From: Massilia sp. CF038
GTDB taxonomy: Bacteria > Pseudomonadota > Gammaproteobacteria > Burkholderiales > Burkholderiaceae_D
Assembly (NCBI RefSeq): GCF_900129765.1
Contig: NZ_FQWU01000002.1
Location: 310,001 to 374,000, forward strand
Direction of reading: 5' to 3'
Length of the DNA: 64,000 nt
Part shown: positions 1-7,481 of the stretch, in pieces
Numbering within the stretch: position 1 is the first letter of the stretch
Layout of the letters: every line of letters starts with the position of its first letter
Notes under the pieces: generated by a model
What the model saw: the letters and a program-made list of their open reading frames with translations, nothing else
The model's database searches: none
Told to the model about the DNA's origin: nothing
Translations under genes and position numbers: made by a program

Positions 1-1158
1 CAGATCGTGGCCGATATGGCAGTCGTGGTCAAGAAGACCCAGGCGCAGATGAACGAGGCCACCTTGCTGTCGGAACAGCGCGCTTCCACCGCGCGTCAGC
101 TCACCATGGCTCTAAGTGCCGTTGCATTGATTCTCAGCGTGCTCATTGCATGGCAGATCAAGCAACTGCTACTCAAGCAGCTCGGCGGCGAACCTGCTTA
201 CGCGGCTGACATTGCCAACAAAATTTCGCGTGGCGACCTCGCAGTGGAAGTGGCGATTCAAGCAGGCGACAACGCGAGTCTGCTGTTTGCCATCAAAACC
301 ATGCGCGACAGCCTTGCGGCCATTGTCGGCAAGGTCCGCCAGGGCACTGACTCCATTACCAGCGCATCGACCGAGATCGCCAGCGGCAACGAAGACCTGG
401 CTTCGCGCACGGAACATCAGGCAGAGTCGCTGGAAAAAATCGCCAGCGCAATGGAGGAATTGACTTCGACCGTCAAGCAGAACGCCAGCAATGCCCAGCA
501 GGCCAACGCCCTGGCGCAATCCGCATCGTCCGTGTCGCAGCAAGGGGGTTCGGTGATGCTGGAAGTGACCCAGACGATGGCTTCGATTCACGATTCGTCA
601 AAGAAGATCGTTGACATCATTTCGGTCATTGATGGCATCGCCTTCCAGACCAACATTCTGGCCTTGAACGCGGCCGTGGAAGCGGCACGTGCCGGCGAAC
701 AGGGTCGCGGCTTCGCCGTGGTGGCCAGCGAGGTACGCAATCTGGCCCAGCGTTCCGCAGCTGCCGCCAAAGAAATCAAAACGCTGATCAACGACTCGGT
801 CGACAAGGTCGGCACCGGTACGACGCTGGTTCAGAAGGCCGGCACCACCATGCAGGACGTGGTTGCCAGTGTCCAGCGCGTGACGGAAATCATGAGCGAA
901 ATCAGCGTTGCCAGCGCCGAGCAAAGCAGCGGCATTGAGGACGTCAACGGCGCCATCAGCGAAATGGACAGCACCACCCAGCAAAACACGGCTCTGGTCG
1001 AAGAAGCCTCGGCTGCAGCCATGCAATTGCGCGAACAGGCAGAGGCCCTGGCCGATGTGGTCGGCCTGTTCAAACTGGCAGGCAGCGCGAGCGTCGCGCC
1101 GTCGGTACCGCAGCAGCCAGTACGCACACCCGTGCGACTGCGCCTGGCGCACGGCTAA
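1..1158 (+). CDS. Methyl-accepting chemotaxis protein, C-terminal part (5' end outside window)
   Basis: The reading frame is open from base 1 and stops at 1156-1158, so the gene starts upstream of the window. What is visible is the end of a membrane chemoreceptor: a hydrophobic helix ([15 protein letters not shown]), a HAMP region, then a long cytoplasmic signalling coiled coil. The hairpin tip is the classic receptor signature ([20 protein letters not shown]), which contacts CheA and CheW. The visible C-terminus ends in a short Pro/Arg-rich tail, with no clear CheR-docking pentapeptide. The ligand domain is not visible, so the stimulus is unknown. The next gene is convergent, with a gap of about 30 bp. 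Confidence 0.93.
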   Translation, partial: QIVADMAVVVKKTQAQMNEATLLSEQRASTARQLTMALSAVALILSVLIAWQIKQLLLKQLGGEPAYAADIANKISRGDLAVEVAIQAGDNASLLFAIKTMRDSLAAIVGKVRQGTDSITSASTEIASGNEDLASRTEHQAESLEKIASAMEELTSTVKQNASNAQQANALAQSASSVSQQGGSVMLEVTQTMASIHDSSKKIVDIISVIDGIAFQTNILALNAAVEAARAGEQGRGFAVVASEVRNLAQRSAAAAKEIKTLINDSVDKVGTGTTLVQKAGTTMQDVVASVQRVTEIMSEISVASAEQSSGIEDVNGAISEMDSTTQQNTALVEEASAAAMQLREQAEALADVVGLFKLAGSASVAPSVPQQPVRTPVRLRLAHG

Positions 1159-1189
1159 GGCCCGTGGCGCCAGGCGGGGTGCGCACGGC

Positions 1190-2029
1190 TTACTTGTTCA
1201 GCCGTGCCAGCAATGCCTGGCCCACCTGCAAAGCGGAAGCCGGATTCTGGCCAGTGATCAGTTCTCGGTCACTGACCACATGCGCGGTCCACGGCGCGGT
1301 ATTGCTGCTGTAGCTGGCGCCCGCCTTTTCCAACGCAGTCTGCGGCAGCAGCCTCATCACGCCGCCTTTAAGCGCCGCCTTGGCTTGCTCTTCTTCCTGG
1401 TTACTGATCACCGTCATGCGATAGCCCGCATAAATCCAGCCCTTTTTTCCCGGCGCGCCGCCCTGCTCCATCGCGCCTACCGAGGCCACCGGATCCTGCA
1501 AGGCCGCCAGCAGCGCGGCCGGGCCGTGGCACACCAGGGCAGTCGGTTTGCCACGCTCGTGGAAACTGGTCAGCAAGCGCCCCAGGGCCTTGCTGCGCAC
1601 CAGGTCCTGCATGGGCGCGTGGCCGCCCGGAATGTAGACCGCATCGTAATGGTCGTAACCAATCTGCTCCACGCGCGCCAGACTGATCACCGGCGAACGC
1701 GCGCTGGAAGTAATGCCCAGCTTGTCGGCCAGGGCCTGATACTGGGCCAGCAGCGCCGCGTCACCATTGAAGTACATGGCATCGATCGAGCTCTTGTCGA
1801 CCGCAGGCGCCCGTCCCAGCGGCGTAGCAAACGTCACCTCATGGCCGGCGTCGAGCAACAGCTTGAGTGGCTGGGTGAGTTCGTTCAGATAAAAGCCGGT
1901 GGCAAACACCTTGCCGTCTTTCAGATCCAGGTGGTCCGCATCGGACAGGACCACCAGCACGTTGGCCGCATTGGCAGCAGCGCCAATGGCAAACAGGGAG
2001 GCAGCGAGAACGGCGTGAAGCTTGCGCAT
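1190..2029 (-). CDS. DJ-1/PfpI family protein with signal peptide
   Basis: A 279-aa protein of the DJ-1/PfpI (class I glutamine amidotransferase-like) superfamily. Residues 1-22 look like a Sec signal peptide ([16 protein letters not shown] then AAANA), suggesting a periplasmic location. The nucleophile elbow is seen as [10 protein letters not shown] with Cys167, and YIPGGHAPM precedes it. Relatives include Hsp31-like glyoxalases/deglycases and proteases; which activity applies cannot be told. The start at 2029 was chosen because an AGGAAAAC ribosome site precedes it and it begins the signal peptide; a longer frame to 2110 lacks such a site. It is divergent from a LysR gene, its probable regulator. 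Confidence 0.85.
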   Translation of the reverse strand: MRKLHAVLAASLFAIGAAANAANVLVVLSDADHLDLKDGKVFATGFYLNELTQPLKLLLDAGHEVTFATPLGRAPAVDKSSIDAMYFNGDAALLAQYQALADKLGITSSARSPVISLARVEQIGYDHYDAVYIPGGHAPMQDLVRSKALGRLLTSFHERGKPTALVCHGPAALLAALQDPVASVGAMEQGGAPGKKGWIYAGYRMTVISNQEEEQAKAALKGGVMRLLPQTALEKAGASYSSNTAPWTAHVVSDRELITGQNPASALQVGQALLARLNK

Positions 2030-2133
2030 GATGTTTTCCTTTTCAGGTGTGAATGAAGTGCAAGCACTATATTCCGCACGCCAAAGGAGATAAACTACCG
2101 CCAAAGCCAATCATTTATTCTTAAAAGGCAAAA

Positions 2134-3033
2134 ATGGCGCGTCGTTACGATCATCTCGGTGATGTTGAAATATTTTTGAGCGTGACCGACCATGGTTCGC
2201 TGACAGCTGCAGCGGTGGCGCTGCGCACAACTGCCTCGGTGGTCAGCCGTGCCCTCACCCGGCTTGAACAGCGGCTGGGCAGCCAGCTGCTGCGCCGGAC
2301 CACGCGCAGCCTCAGCCTGACCGACGCCGGCCGCCTGTATCTGGACCAGACGCGCGCGGCGTTCGGCTTGATTGATGAAGCCGAACGCACCATTCTGGGC
2401 GACGCCGGCCAGGTGGCAGGCCGCGTCAGGCTGAGCGTGCCGACCACGTACGCGCACTACCGGCTGCCACAGCAGCTGGCGGCGTTTTCGCGCCAGTATC
2501 CCCTGGTGCAGCTGGAACTCAATATCGCCAATCGCAATGTCGACCTGGTTGCCGAAGGTTTTGATCTGGCCATTCGCCTGGGCGAGCTGCCCGACAGCAG
2601 CCTGGTCGGGCGCAAGCTCGAAGACGCGCCCATGTGCCTGCTGGCCTCGCCTGCCTATCTGGCGCGCGCCGGCACGCCCACCAGCCTGGACGATCTGGCG
2701 CAGCACCGCTGCATCGGCTTTGTGATGCCCAGTACCGGCCGCGTTGCGCCCTGGCTGTTCCAGGACGGCGCCGAACAGCGCGAATGGAGCGCGCCGGCGG
2801 CGGCCATCGAAGTGTCGGGCGATGTGCTGGGCGTGGTGACGCTGGCGGCCGAGGGACTGGGCGTATGCCAGTCATATGAATTCATTGCGCGCGAGCGCCT
2901 CGAGCGTGGCGAGCTGGTCGAATTGCTGCCGCAGCTGGCCGGGCGCAGCCGCGCGTTCTCCCTGATTTACGCGCCGCACCGGCGCTTGTCAGCCGCTGCG
3001 CGCGCCCTCATCGATGTCCTTGGCAGCGCTTGA
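2134..3033 (+). CDS. LysR family transcriptional regulator
   Basis: A 299-aa LysR-type regulator of usual family length. The N-terminal winged helix-turn-helix (about residues 8-65: FLSVTDHGSLTAAA, then SVVSRALTRLEQRLG) is followed by a linker helix and a LysR_substrate domain from about residue 90. It resembles the CrgA/AphB-like subgroup common in Burkholderiales. It is divergently transcribed from the DJ-1/PfpI gene with 104 bp between the starts, the usual arrangement in which a LysR protein controls its neighbour and itself. An AAAGG ribosome site precedes the ATG. The inducer is unknown. Confidence 0.93.
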   Translation: MARRYDHLGDVEIFLSVTDHGSLTAAAVALRTTASVVSRALTRLEQRLGSQLLRRTTRSLSLTDAGRLYLDQTRAAFGLIDEAERTILGDAGQVAGRVRLSVPTTYAHYRLPQQLAAFSRQYPLVQLELNIANRNVDLVAEGFDLAIRLGELPDSSLVGRKLEDAPMCLLASPAYLARAGTPTSLDDLAQHRCIGFVMPSTGRVAPWLFQDGAEQREWSAPAAAIEVSGDVLGVVTLAAEGLGVCQSYEFIARERLERGELVELLPQLAGRSRAFSLIYAPHRRLSAAARALIDVLGSA

Positions 3034-3065
3034 CTGGAAAAACTTGAAATGTTTGGCCGCTCACT

Positions 3066-3093
3066 TTGCAGTTCGCGCAACAGCTGCTATAAT
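3066..3093 (+). promoter_or_regulatory. Sigma-70 promoter of tRNA-Arg
   Basis: A perfect TATAAT at 3088-3093 is preceded by TTGCAG at 3066-3071 with 16 bp spacing, placing transcription start a few bases before the tRNA at 3104. Confidence 0.75.
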
Positions 3094-3103
3094 CTTGTCT
3101 TTC

Positions 3104-3180
3104 GCGGCTGTAGCTCAGCTGGATAGAGTACTTGGCTACGAACCAAGGGGTCGTGGGTTCAATTCCTGCCAGCCGCACCA
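3104..3180 (+). tRNA. tRNA-Arg (anticodon ACG)
   Basis: A 77-nt cloverleaf. The acceptor stem GCGGCTG pairs with CAGCCGC, the discriminator is A and CCA is encoded (3178-3180). The anticodon stem-loop TTGGCTACGAACCAA gives anticodon ACG, normally edited to ICG to read CGU/CGC/CGA. The T-loop TTCAATT is intact. It is a single-gene unit with its own promoter and terminator. Confidence 0.97.
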
Positions 3181-3194
3181 AAATTCGTAAGACG

Positions 3195-3227
3195 AAAGGC
3201 CTGAAGAGCAATCTTCAGGCCTTTTTT
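3195..3227 (+). terminator. Rho-independent terminator after tRNA-Arg
   Basis: A 13-bp perfect stem (3195-3207 with 3212-3224), loop GCAA, then a T run. The A/T ends of the stem could let it also stop the minus-strand kinase transcript ending at 3263. Confidence 0.9.
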
Positions 3228-3262
3228 CTTTGTCCGGCGCCCTTGCGGGCAAGCCGCAAGCC

Positions 3263-5152
3263 TCAGGTACGCGCTTTCTTGTTGATGGCGCGATTGCCCA
3301 GAATTTCCTCGATCTGTTCAAAGCGCACCGGCTTGACCATGTGATGGTCGAAGCCTGCTTCAAACGCCAGCTGGCGATCCTTCTCCTGCCCCCACCCGGT
3401 CACCGCAATGAGCATCGTCATCGAGCCGCACGACAGACGCCGGATCCCGCGCGCCAGATCGTAGCCGGACATCTGCGGCAGACCAATATCGAGGAAGGCG
3501 TAATCGGGACAGAAGCGCGCCGCAGCGGTCAGCGCGTCCGGGCCATTGTGGGTGATAACCACGCTGTGACCCATGGCCGAGAGCAGCGCGCCGATGCTGT
3601 TGACGAAGTCGACGTTATCGTCGGCCAGCAAAATACGGTACGTCTCGGCCGTGATGAAAGACGCTGGAATCGTCTTGGCCGGCAGCTCCGGCTCGACCAC
3701 GATCGGCAGGCGCACCACAAATTCGCTGCCACGGTTGACGCCATGGCTGTGCGCTTCAATCGTCCCGCCATGCAGTTCGACCAGGCGCCGTGCCAGCGAC
3801 AAGCCTACGCCAAGGCCGGCGTTGGTACGTTCAAGCGTGGAGTCGACCTGCACGAACATTTCAAAGACTTGATTGAGCATGTCGGGCGCGATGCCAATGC
3901 CATTGTCGGCCACGTTGACGATCAGGCTGCGCTCTTCCACCCGCGCCGACAGGCTTACGCGCCCGCCCCGGTTGGTGTACTTGGCCGCGTTGTTGAGCAG
4001 GTTCGACAGAATTTGCGCCAGGCGGGTGGCGTCGCCATGCAGGAACACGGGGCGATCCGGCAAGTCAATCACCAGTTCGTGCCCGTGCAGTTCGATGTAC
4101 GAACGCACCACTTCAAGCGCGTCATTGACCACGGCTTTCAGCTCGACCCGCCCCATCTTGATGGCGAACTTGCCGGTGTTAATGCGCGACACATCGAGCA
4201 AGTCATCGACCAGGCGCACCATCTGGCGCAACTGGCGTTCCATGATGTCGGTGGCCCGCTGCGTGGCCTGGGCGTCGCCGCTGCGGATGCGCAGAATATC
4301 CAGACCGGTGCGAATTGGCGCCAGGGGATTACGCAATTCGTGCGCCAGCGTGGCCAGAAATTCATCTTTGCGGCGGTCAGCCAGCAGCAGCGCTTCTTCG
4401 GCGCGGTGGCGCACCTGCATCTCGTGTTCGAGCGTCAGATTCGATTCCTGCAAGGCGTGCGAGCGGCGCCCAATTTCGGCCAGCATGTCATTAAAGGCGG
4501 CCACCAGCACCCCGATTTCGCCGCTGTTATTGCCCGGTACGCGCAAGCCGAAGTCGCGCTTTTCCATCACTTCGCGCGCCACATCGGCCACCGCCATCAG
4601 CGGATCGGTGATGCTTTTTTGCAGACGCGTGGCCACCAGCGCCGCAATGCCCAGTGCCGCCAGCAGCACCGCCCCCAGAATGGCGGCGTAATTGAGCAGA
4701 CGCCCCAGCAGATCGAAGCGGGCACGCAGATAGACGGTGCCCAGCACTTCGCCGTTGTCGACAATTTTATGGAAGACGGTCAGTTCGCCCTTGTTGATGG
4801 CATAACCGGGCGCACCGGGCTGCGCGGGATAGGCAGCCTCGCGCGCTGCCTGGGTGTACGAAGCAAAGCGTGTCCCGCCCGCGGTGTAGATGGCACCGGC
4901 CAGAATTTGTGGCCGGGCGCGCAGCATGGCCAGGTTCTGCTGGGCGGTGCGCGCGTCGTTGAATGCCAGCGCCGGTGCGCTGGCGCTGGCGATGATGTCG
5001 GCCTGGGTGGTCAGGTCATCGACCCAGTACTGCTGAAAGGTGCGCAGGTCGTACAGCAGCATGGCGATCGAGGCGGTCAGCAGCGCCACAAACGTGGTCG
5101 CCAGCGCCATCCAGATCATTTTGCTGCGAACGGAACCAGTATCGTGCTGCAT
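3263..5152 (-). CDS. Hybrid sensor histidine kinase with CHASE8-like periplasmic domain
   Basis: A 629-aa membrane-bound hybrid kinase. In order: TM1 (about 11-34), a periplasmic domain that reads like CHASE8, the YfiN-type sensor (TTQADIIASASAPALAFND), TM2 (about 172-195), HAMP, a short coiled coil, HisKA with the H-box TLAHELRNPLAPI, HATPase_c (NLLNNAAKY, VADNGIGI, GLGVGLSLAR), and a C-terminal receiver (ILLADDN, FLDIGLPQ, VTGWG, VKPV). The start overlaps the YfiR stop as TGATG, indicating translational coupling. In known systems YfiR is the periplasmic inhibitor of a CHASE8 diguanylate cyclase; here the output is phosphotransfer instead. The partner regulator is not obvious locally. Confidence 0.9.
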   Translation of the reverse strand: MQHDTGSVRSKMIWMALATTFVALLTASIAMLLYDLRTFQQYWVDDLTTQADIIASASAPALAFNDARTAQQNLAMLRARPQILAGAIYTAGGTRFASYTQAAREAAYPAQPGAPGYAINKGELTVFHKIVDNGEVLGTVYLRARFDLLGRLLNYAAILGAVLLAALGIAALVATRLQKSITDPLMAVADVAREVMEKRDFGLRVPGNNSGEIGVLVAAFNDMLAEIGRRSHALQESNLTLEHEMQVRHRAEEALLLADRRKDEFLATLAHELRNPLAPIRTGLDILRIRSGDAQATQRATDIMERQLRQMVRLVDDLLDVSRINTGKFAIKMGRVELKAVVNDALEVVRSYIELHGHELVIDLPDRPVFLHGDATRLAQILSNLLNNAAKYTNRGGRVSLSARVEERSLIVNVADNGIGIAPDMLNQVFEMFVQVDSTLERTNAGLGVGLSLARRLVELHGGTIEAHSHGVNRGSEFVVRLPIVVEPELPAKTIPASFITAETYRILLADDNVDFVNSIGALLSAMGHSVVITHNGPDALTAAARFCPDYAFLDIGLPQMSGYDLARGIRRLSCGSMTMLIAVTGWGQEKDRQLAFEAGFDHHMVKPVRFEQIEEILGNRAINKKART

Positions 5153-5817
5153 CAGGGCGACCCTTTGTGGACTTGATTGGCGACCGTCAGAAGGCGTGAG
5201 GACAGTTTCACGCTGTTCTTGTCGGCCGCCTCGAGCGAGACATCGAAACGAACGCGCTCATCGACGATCTTGAAATTGATGACACTGCCAAGCTGCAGAC
5301 CGTTTTCCGCTTCGCTGACCAGCAGCATGGGTGCGGGCTGGGCCGCCTTGAGCACGGCCTTGACGTGGGCGCTGTCGCTGCCCCCAATGAACAGCAGGTG
5401 CACGCCGGCCGGCGCCTCGCCTTCGGCGAATACCTTGACCACGATCGGGCGCGACTGGACGCTGCGGCCACTGACGATACGGGTCAGCTCGGCTGCCAGC
5501 TCATCTGCGCCCACCACGCCGATGACCAGCGGCGCGCTGGCATCGCTGAAGGCGTTGGCAGGAAATTCAGCGTAACCGAGGAATTTGTACAGGAACGCGG
5601 CTTTGACCTTGCGTTCCAGACTGGGCGAACTGGCGTTGGCGGGACCAGGCGCGTCAGCGTGGACGCGCCCCGCCGTCACGGCCAGCGCCGCAAGCGCAAG
5701 GGCCGCTGCCGCGAACCGGCGCCGTGCGCCGCGCGGCGCCCGTGCGGTATCCACGCACCGGCTCAAGCGCGCCCATCCGGCAGGCTGGCGCTGACACTGG
5801 TGAGGCCGCTTGAGCAT
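5152..5817 (-). CDS. YfiR-family periplasmic protein (DUF4154)
   Basis: A 221-aa protein with an Arg-rich N-terminus and hydrophobic segment (RRRFAAAALALAALAVTAG), read as a signal peptide, followed by a YfiR/DUF4154 domain (KVKAAFLYKFLGYAEFP, IGVVGADELAAEL, VHLLFIGGS). YfiR in Pseudomonas binds and represses the CHASE8 protein YfiN in the periplasm. Here the gene is first in a two-gene unit with the CHASE8-like hybrid kinase (TGATG overlap), so it probably gates that kinase. The start at 5817 lacks a strong ribosome site, so a slightly later start before the signal peptide is possible. Confidence 0.85.
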   Translation of the reverse strand: MLKRPHQCQRQPAGWARLSRCVDTARAPRGARRRFAAAALALAALAVTAGRVHADAPGPANASSPSLERKVKAAFLYKFLGYAEFPANAFSDASAPLVIGVVGADELAAELTRIVSGRSVQSRPIVVKVFAEGEAPAGVHLLFIGGSDSAHVKAVLKAAQPAPMLLVSEAENGLQLGSVINFKIVDERVRFDVSLEAADKNSVKLSSRLLTVANQVHKGSP

Positions 5818-5989
5818 GACTGTCGTGGCTGTTTATGCATGATTGCTATCGTAGAACATTTTCCGCTCGCCAGAAAGGCGCGCACATACGGCGGGAGCGT
5901 CAAACGTCGTTTATTTTTCTCTATGGAGCAACTGTACAACGAACTCGTCGGCAATGTCGCACTTCAACTTGAATTTCCCTACAGCGTCA

Positions 5990-6220
5990 TTACAAGGTGC
6001 CGTACTCGGCGGCGGCCTTGGCCGCCCACAGGGCCTCGTTGTAGCTGGGATACGGCATGTCGTAGTGCTCGACGGCGCCATCGGCGTCCACAAAGCTGTT
6101 CCACCAGCCATCTGCCCGAGCGCGAATGGCAATGTCGCCCGGCTTGCACAGCGCCTCAATCTGCTCGCCTTCGTCAAGAATCACAATGTTCACCTTGCGG
6201 TGTTTCACAACGGTTGCCAT
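5990..6220 (-). CDS. Conserved-looking hypothetical small protein
   Basis: A 76-aa soluble acidic protein with no recognised domain. Features are a beta-rich N-terminus (VKHRKVNIVILDEGEQI), a central WWNSFVDADG stretch and a helical Ala-rich C-terminus (EALWAAKAAAEYG). The start at 6220 is preferred because AGAAGG lies 9 nt upstream; an in-frame ATG at 6238 has no such site. It stands alone between the YfiR unit and a candidate small RNA on the other strand. Codon use matches its neighbours, supporting a real gene. Confidence 0.6.
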   Translation of the reverse strand: MATVVKHRKVNIVILDEGEQIEALCKPGDIAIRARADGWWNSFVDADGAVEHYDMPYPSYNEALWAAKAAAEYGTL

Positions 6221-6272
6221 GGCTGCTGCCCTTCTCATACGAAATCTGGATGACTGATATCACAAATGAAAA

Positions 6273-6302
6273 TTAGCAATCTAACTTGCATTGCGGCATG
6301 AT
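6273..6302 (+). promoter_or_regulatory. Putative promoter of candidate small RNA A
   Basis: TTAGCA (6273-6278), 18 bp, then CATGAT (6297-6302). The -10 lies in a GCATGATTAC block shared exactly with a second locus near 44850. No coding gene follows before the terminator at 6342. Confidence 0.4.
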
Positions 6303-6308
6303 TACACC

Positions 6309-6371
6309 TGTCTCCTCTATTCTCTTTCCGAAAATAGATTCAGCCCGCTCCTTGTAGCGGGCTTTTTTTTT
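6309..6371 (+). ncRNA. Candidate small RNA A (shared 5' seed GUCUCCUC)
   Basis: A plus-strand unit of about 63 nt ends in a strong intrinsic terminator but has no gene upstream on that strand. Its predicted 5' end begins close to GTCTCCTC (6310-6317), a pyrimidine-rich sequence able to pair with Shine-Dalgarno sites. The same -10 block and the same GTCTCCTC occur at 44849-44868, again followed within 30-35 bases by an orphan terminator. An ATG in the shared block could open an 18-codon ORF, but a one-base indel between the two copies puts the conserved bases in different frames, so RNA-level conservation is favoured. Function is unknown. Confidence 0.45.
6342..6371 (+). terminator. Rho-independent terminator of candidate small RNA A
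   Basis: Perfect 8-bp stem AGCCCGCT/AGCGGGCT with a 6-nt loop and a run of nine T. No plus-strand coding sequence lies upstream that it could serve. Confidence 0.85.
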
Positions 6372-6473
6372 GCTGCGGCCAGCGCGTCAGCAGTAACGCC
6401 TTGCACGAGGCAATTGGTGTACGATTCATCATCTTTGCGTTTCTACAATTTCAATCCATGATACAGGCAACCC

Positions 6474-7322
6474 ATGCCCGAACCTAGCGCCAGCACCCGG
6501 CTCGCGGCACACATCAACTGGCAGGCAAGCGACCTGGGCGAACCCGCCGGCTGGACGCATGCTTTGCGCCTCAGCATCGACATTCTGCTCAACTCCCCCT
6601 GGCCGCAATTACTGGTCTGGGGCGAACGTCAAGTCATCGTGTACAACCAGGCGTATGTCGACCTGGCCGGTCCTGGCCACCCGCCCGCGCCTGGCGCACG
6701 CGCGCCCGCGCTCTACCCGCCCCTGCTGTCGGCGTCGCTCGATGCCTACCAGCGCGCCAGAGCAGGCACACCCCAGCACCTGATGAACCAGCGTCTGGCT
6801 CTACTGCCAGGCACGAATGCGACGGCCATCGATGCTGACCTGCACCTGACCCCACTGCGTGATGAACACGGCCAGGTGGCGGGCGTGCTGTATGCGGTGG
6901 CGCGCAGTGCGGCGCCCGCGCATGCGGTGCCCGATGCCACCGGCTTGCGCGTGCTGGTGGTGGAAGACAATCTCGATTCGCAATATCTGGTGTGCGAAAT
7001 GCTCAAGGCCTTTGGCCACGATGCCGATGGCGTGGCCCATGCCGAAGGCGCGCTCGACAAGCTTGCCGGCGGCCGCTACGACGTGCTGTTTTCCGACGTC
7101 AGCCTGCCCGGCATTTCCGGCGTCGACCTGGCGCGCCAGGCCTTGCAGAAAACCCCAGGCATGCATGTCATTTTCGCATCGGGCTACGGCGAAGCACTGT
7201 TGCGCCATGTGGACTTCCCGTTTCAGTCGCTGCAAAAGCCATACGAAATTGAACAGCTGCAGGCGGCACTGGCTGCTGTTGCCGGTGGCGCCCGCATTGG
7301 CAGCGGCGCGCCAAATGTGTGA
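6474..7322 (+). CDS. PAS-like domain protein with C-terminal receiver domain
   Basis: A 282-aa cytoplasmic protein. Residues 15-145 resemble the PAS-type module that in Burkholderiales often precedes hybrid kinases (LLNSPWPQLLVWG, VIVYNQAY, DLHLTPLRDEHGQVAGVLY). Residues 158-275 form a receiver domain: LVVEDN, phospho-acceptor Asp208 in FSDVSLPG, FASGYG and QKPYE. There is no kinase or DNA-binding output, so it is a stand-alone sensor/receiver. It lies about 160 bp before a large hybrid kinase on the same strand and may feed into or receive phosphate from it. Confidence 0.85.
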   Translation: MPEPSASTRLAAHINWQASDLGEPAGWTHALRLSIDILLNSPWPQLLVWGERQVIVYNQAYVDLAGPGHPPAPGARAPALYPPLLSASLDAYQRARAGTPQHLMNQRLALLPGTNATAIDADLHLTPLRDEHGQVAGVLYAVARSAAPAHAVPDATGLRVLVVEDNLDSQYLVCEMLKAFGHDADGVAHAEGALDKLAGGRYDVLFSDVSLPGISGVDLARQALQKTPGMHVIFASGYGEALLRHVDFPFQSLQKPYEIEQLQAALAAVAGGARIGSGAPNV

Positions 7323-7481
7323 CTCGGACGGCCCCGGCCGAGCTAGAATTGGCTTGACCCGGGGGCCGCAACGCGGCCGCTGTCCCGTTCACCACGAGCA
7401 CCGCACCATGATTCACAGCGAACCGATTTCGCGCCATGCCAGTCTGCCATTGCCCTTCGCCGCCATTGGCACGGAGGCTGC

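Noticed and set aside
3230-5176. 648-aa plus-strand ORF
   Set aside because: It is antisense to the hybrid kinase and YfiR, with His/Gln/Arg-rich composition typical of shadow frames in GC-rich DNA and no family features.
6298-6356. 18-codon ORF inside candidate small RNA A
   Set aside because: No ribosome site. The second copy shifts frame by one base inside the conserved sequence, so a conserved peptide is unlikely.
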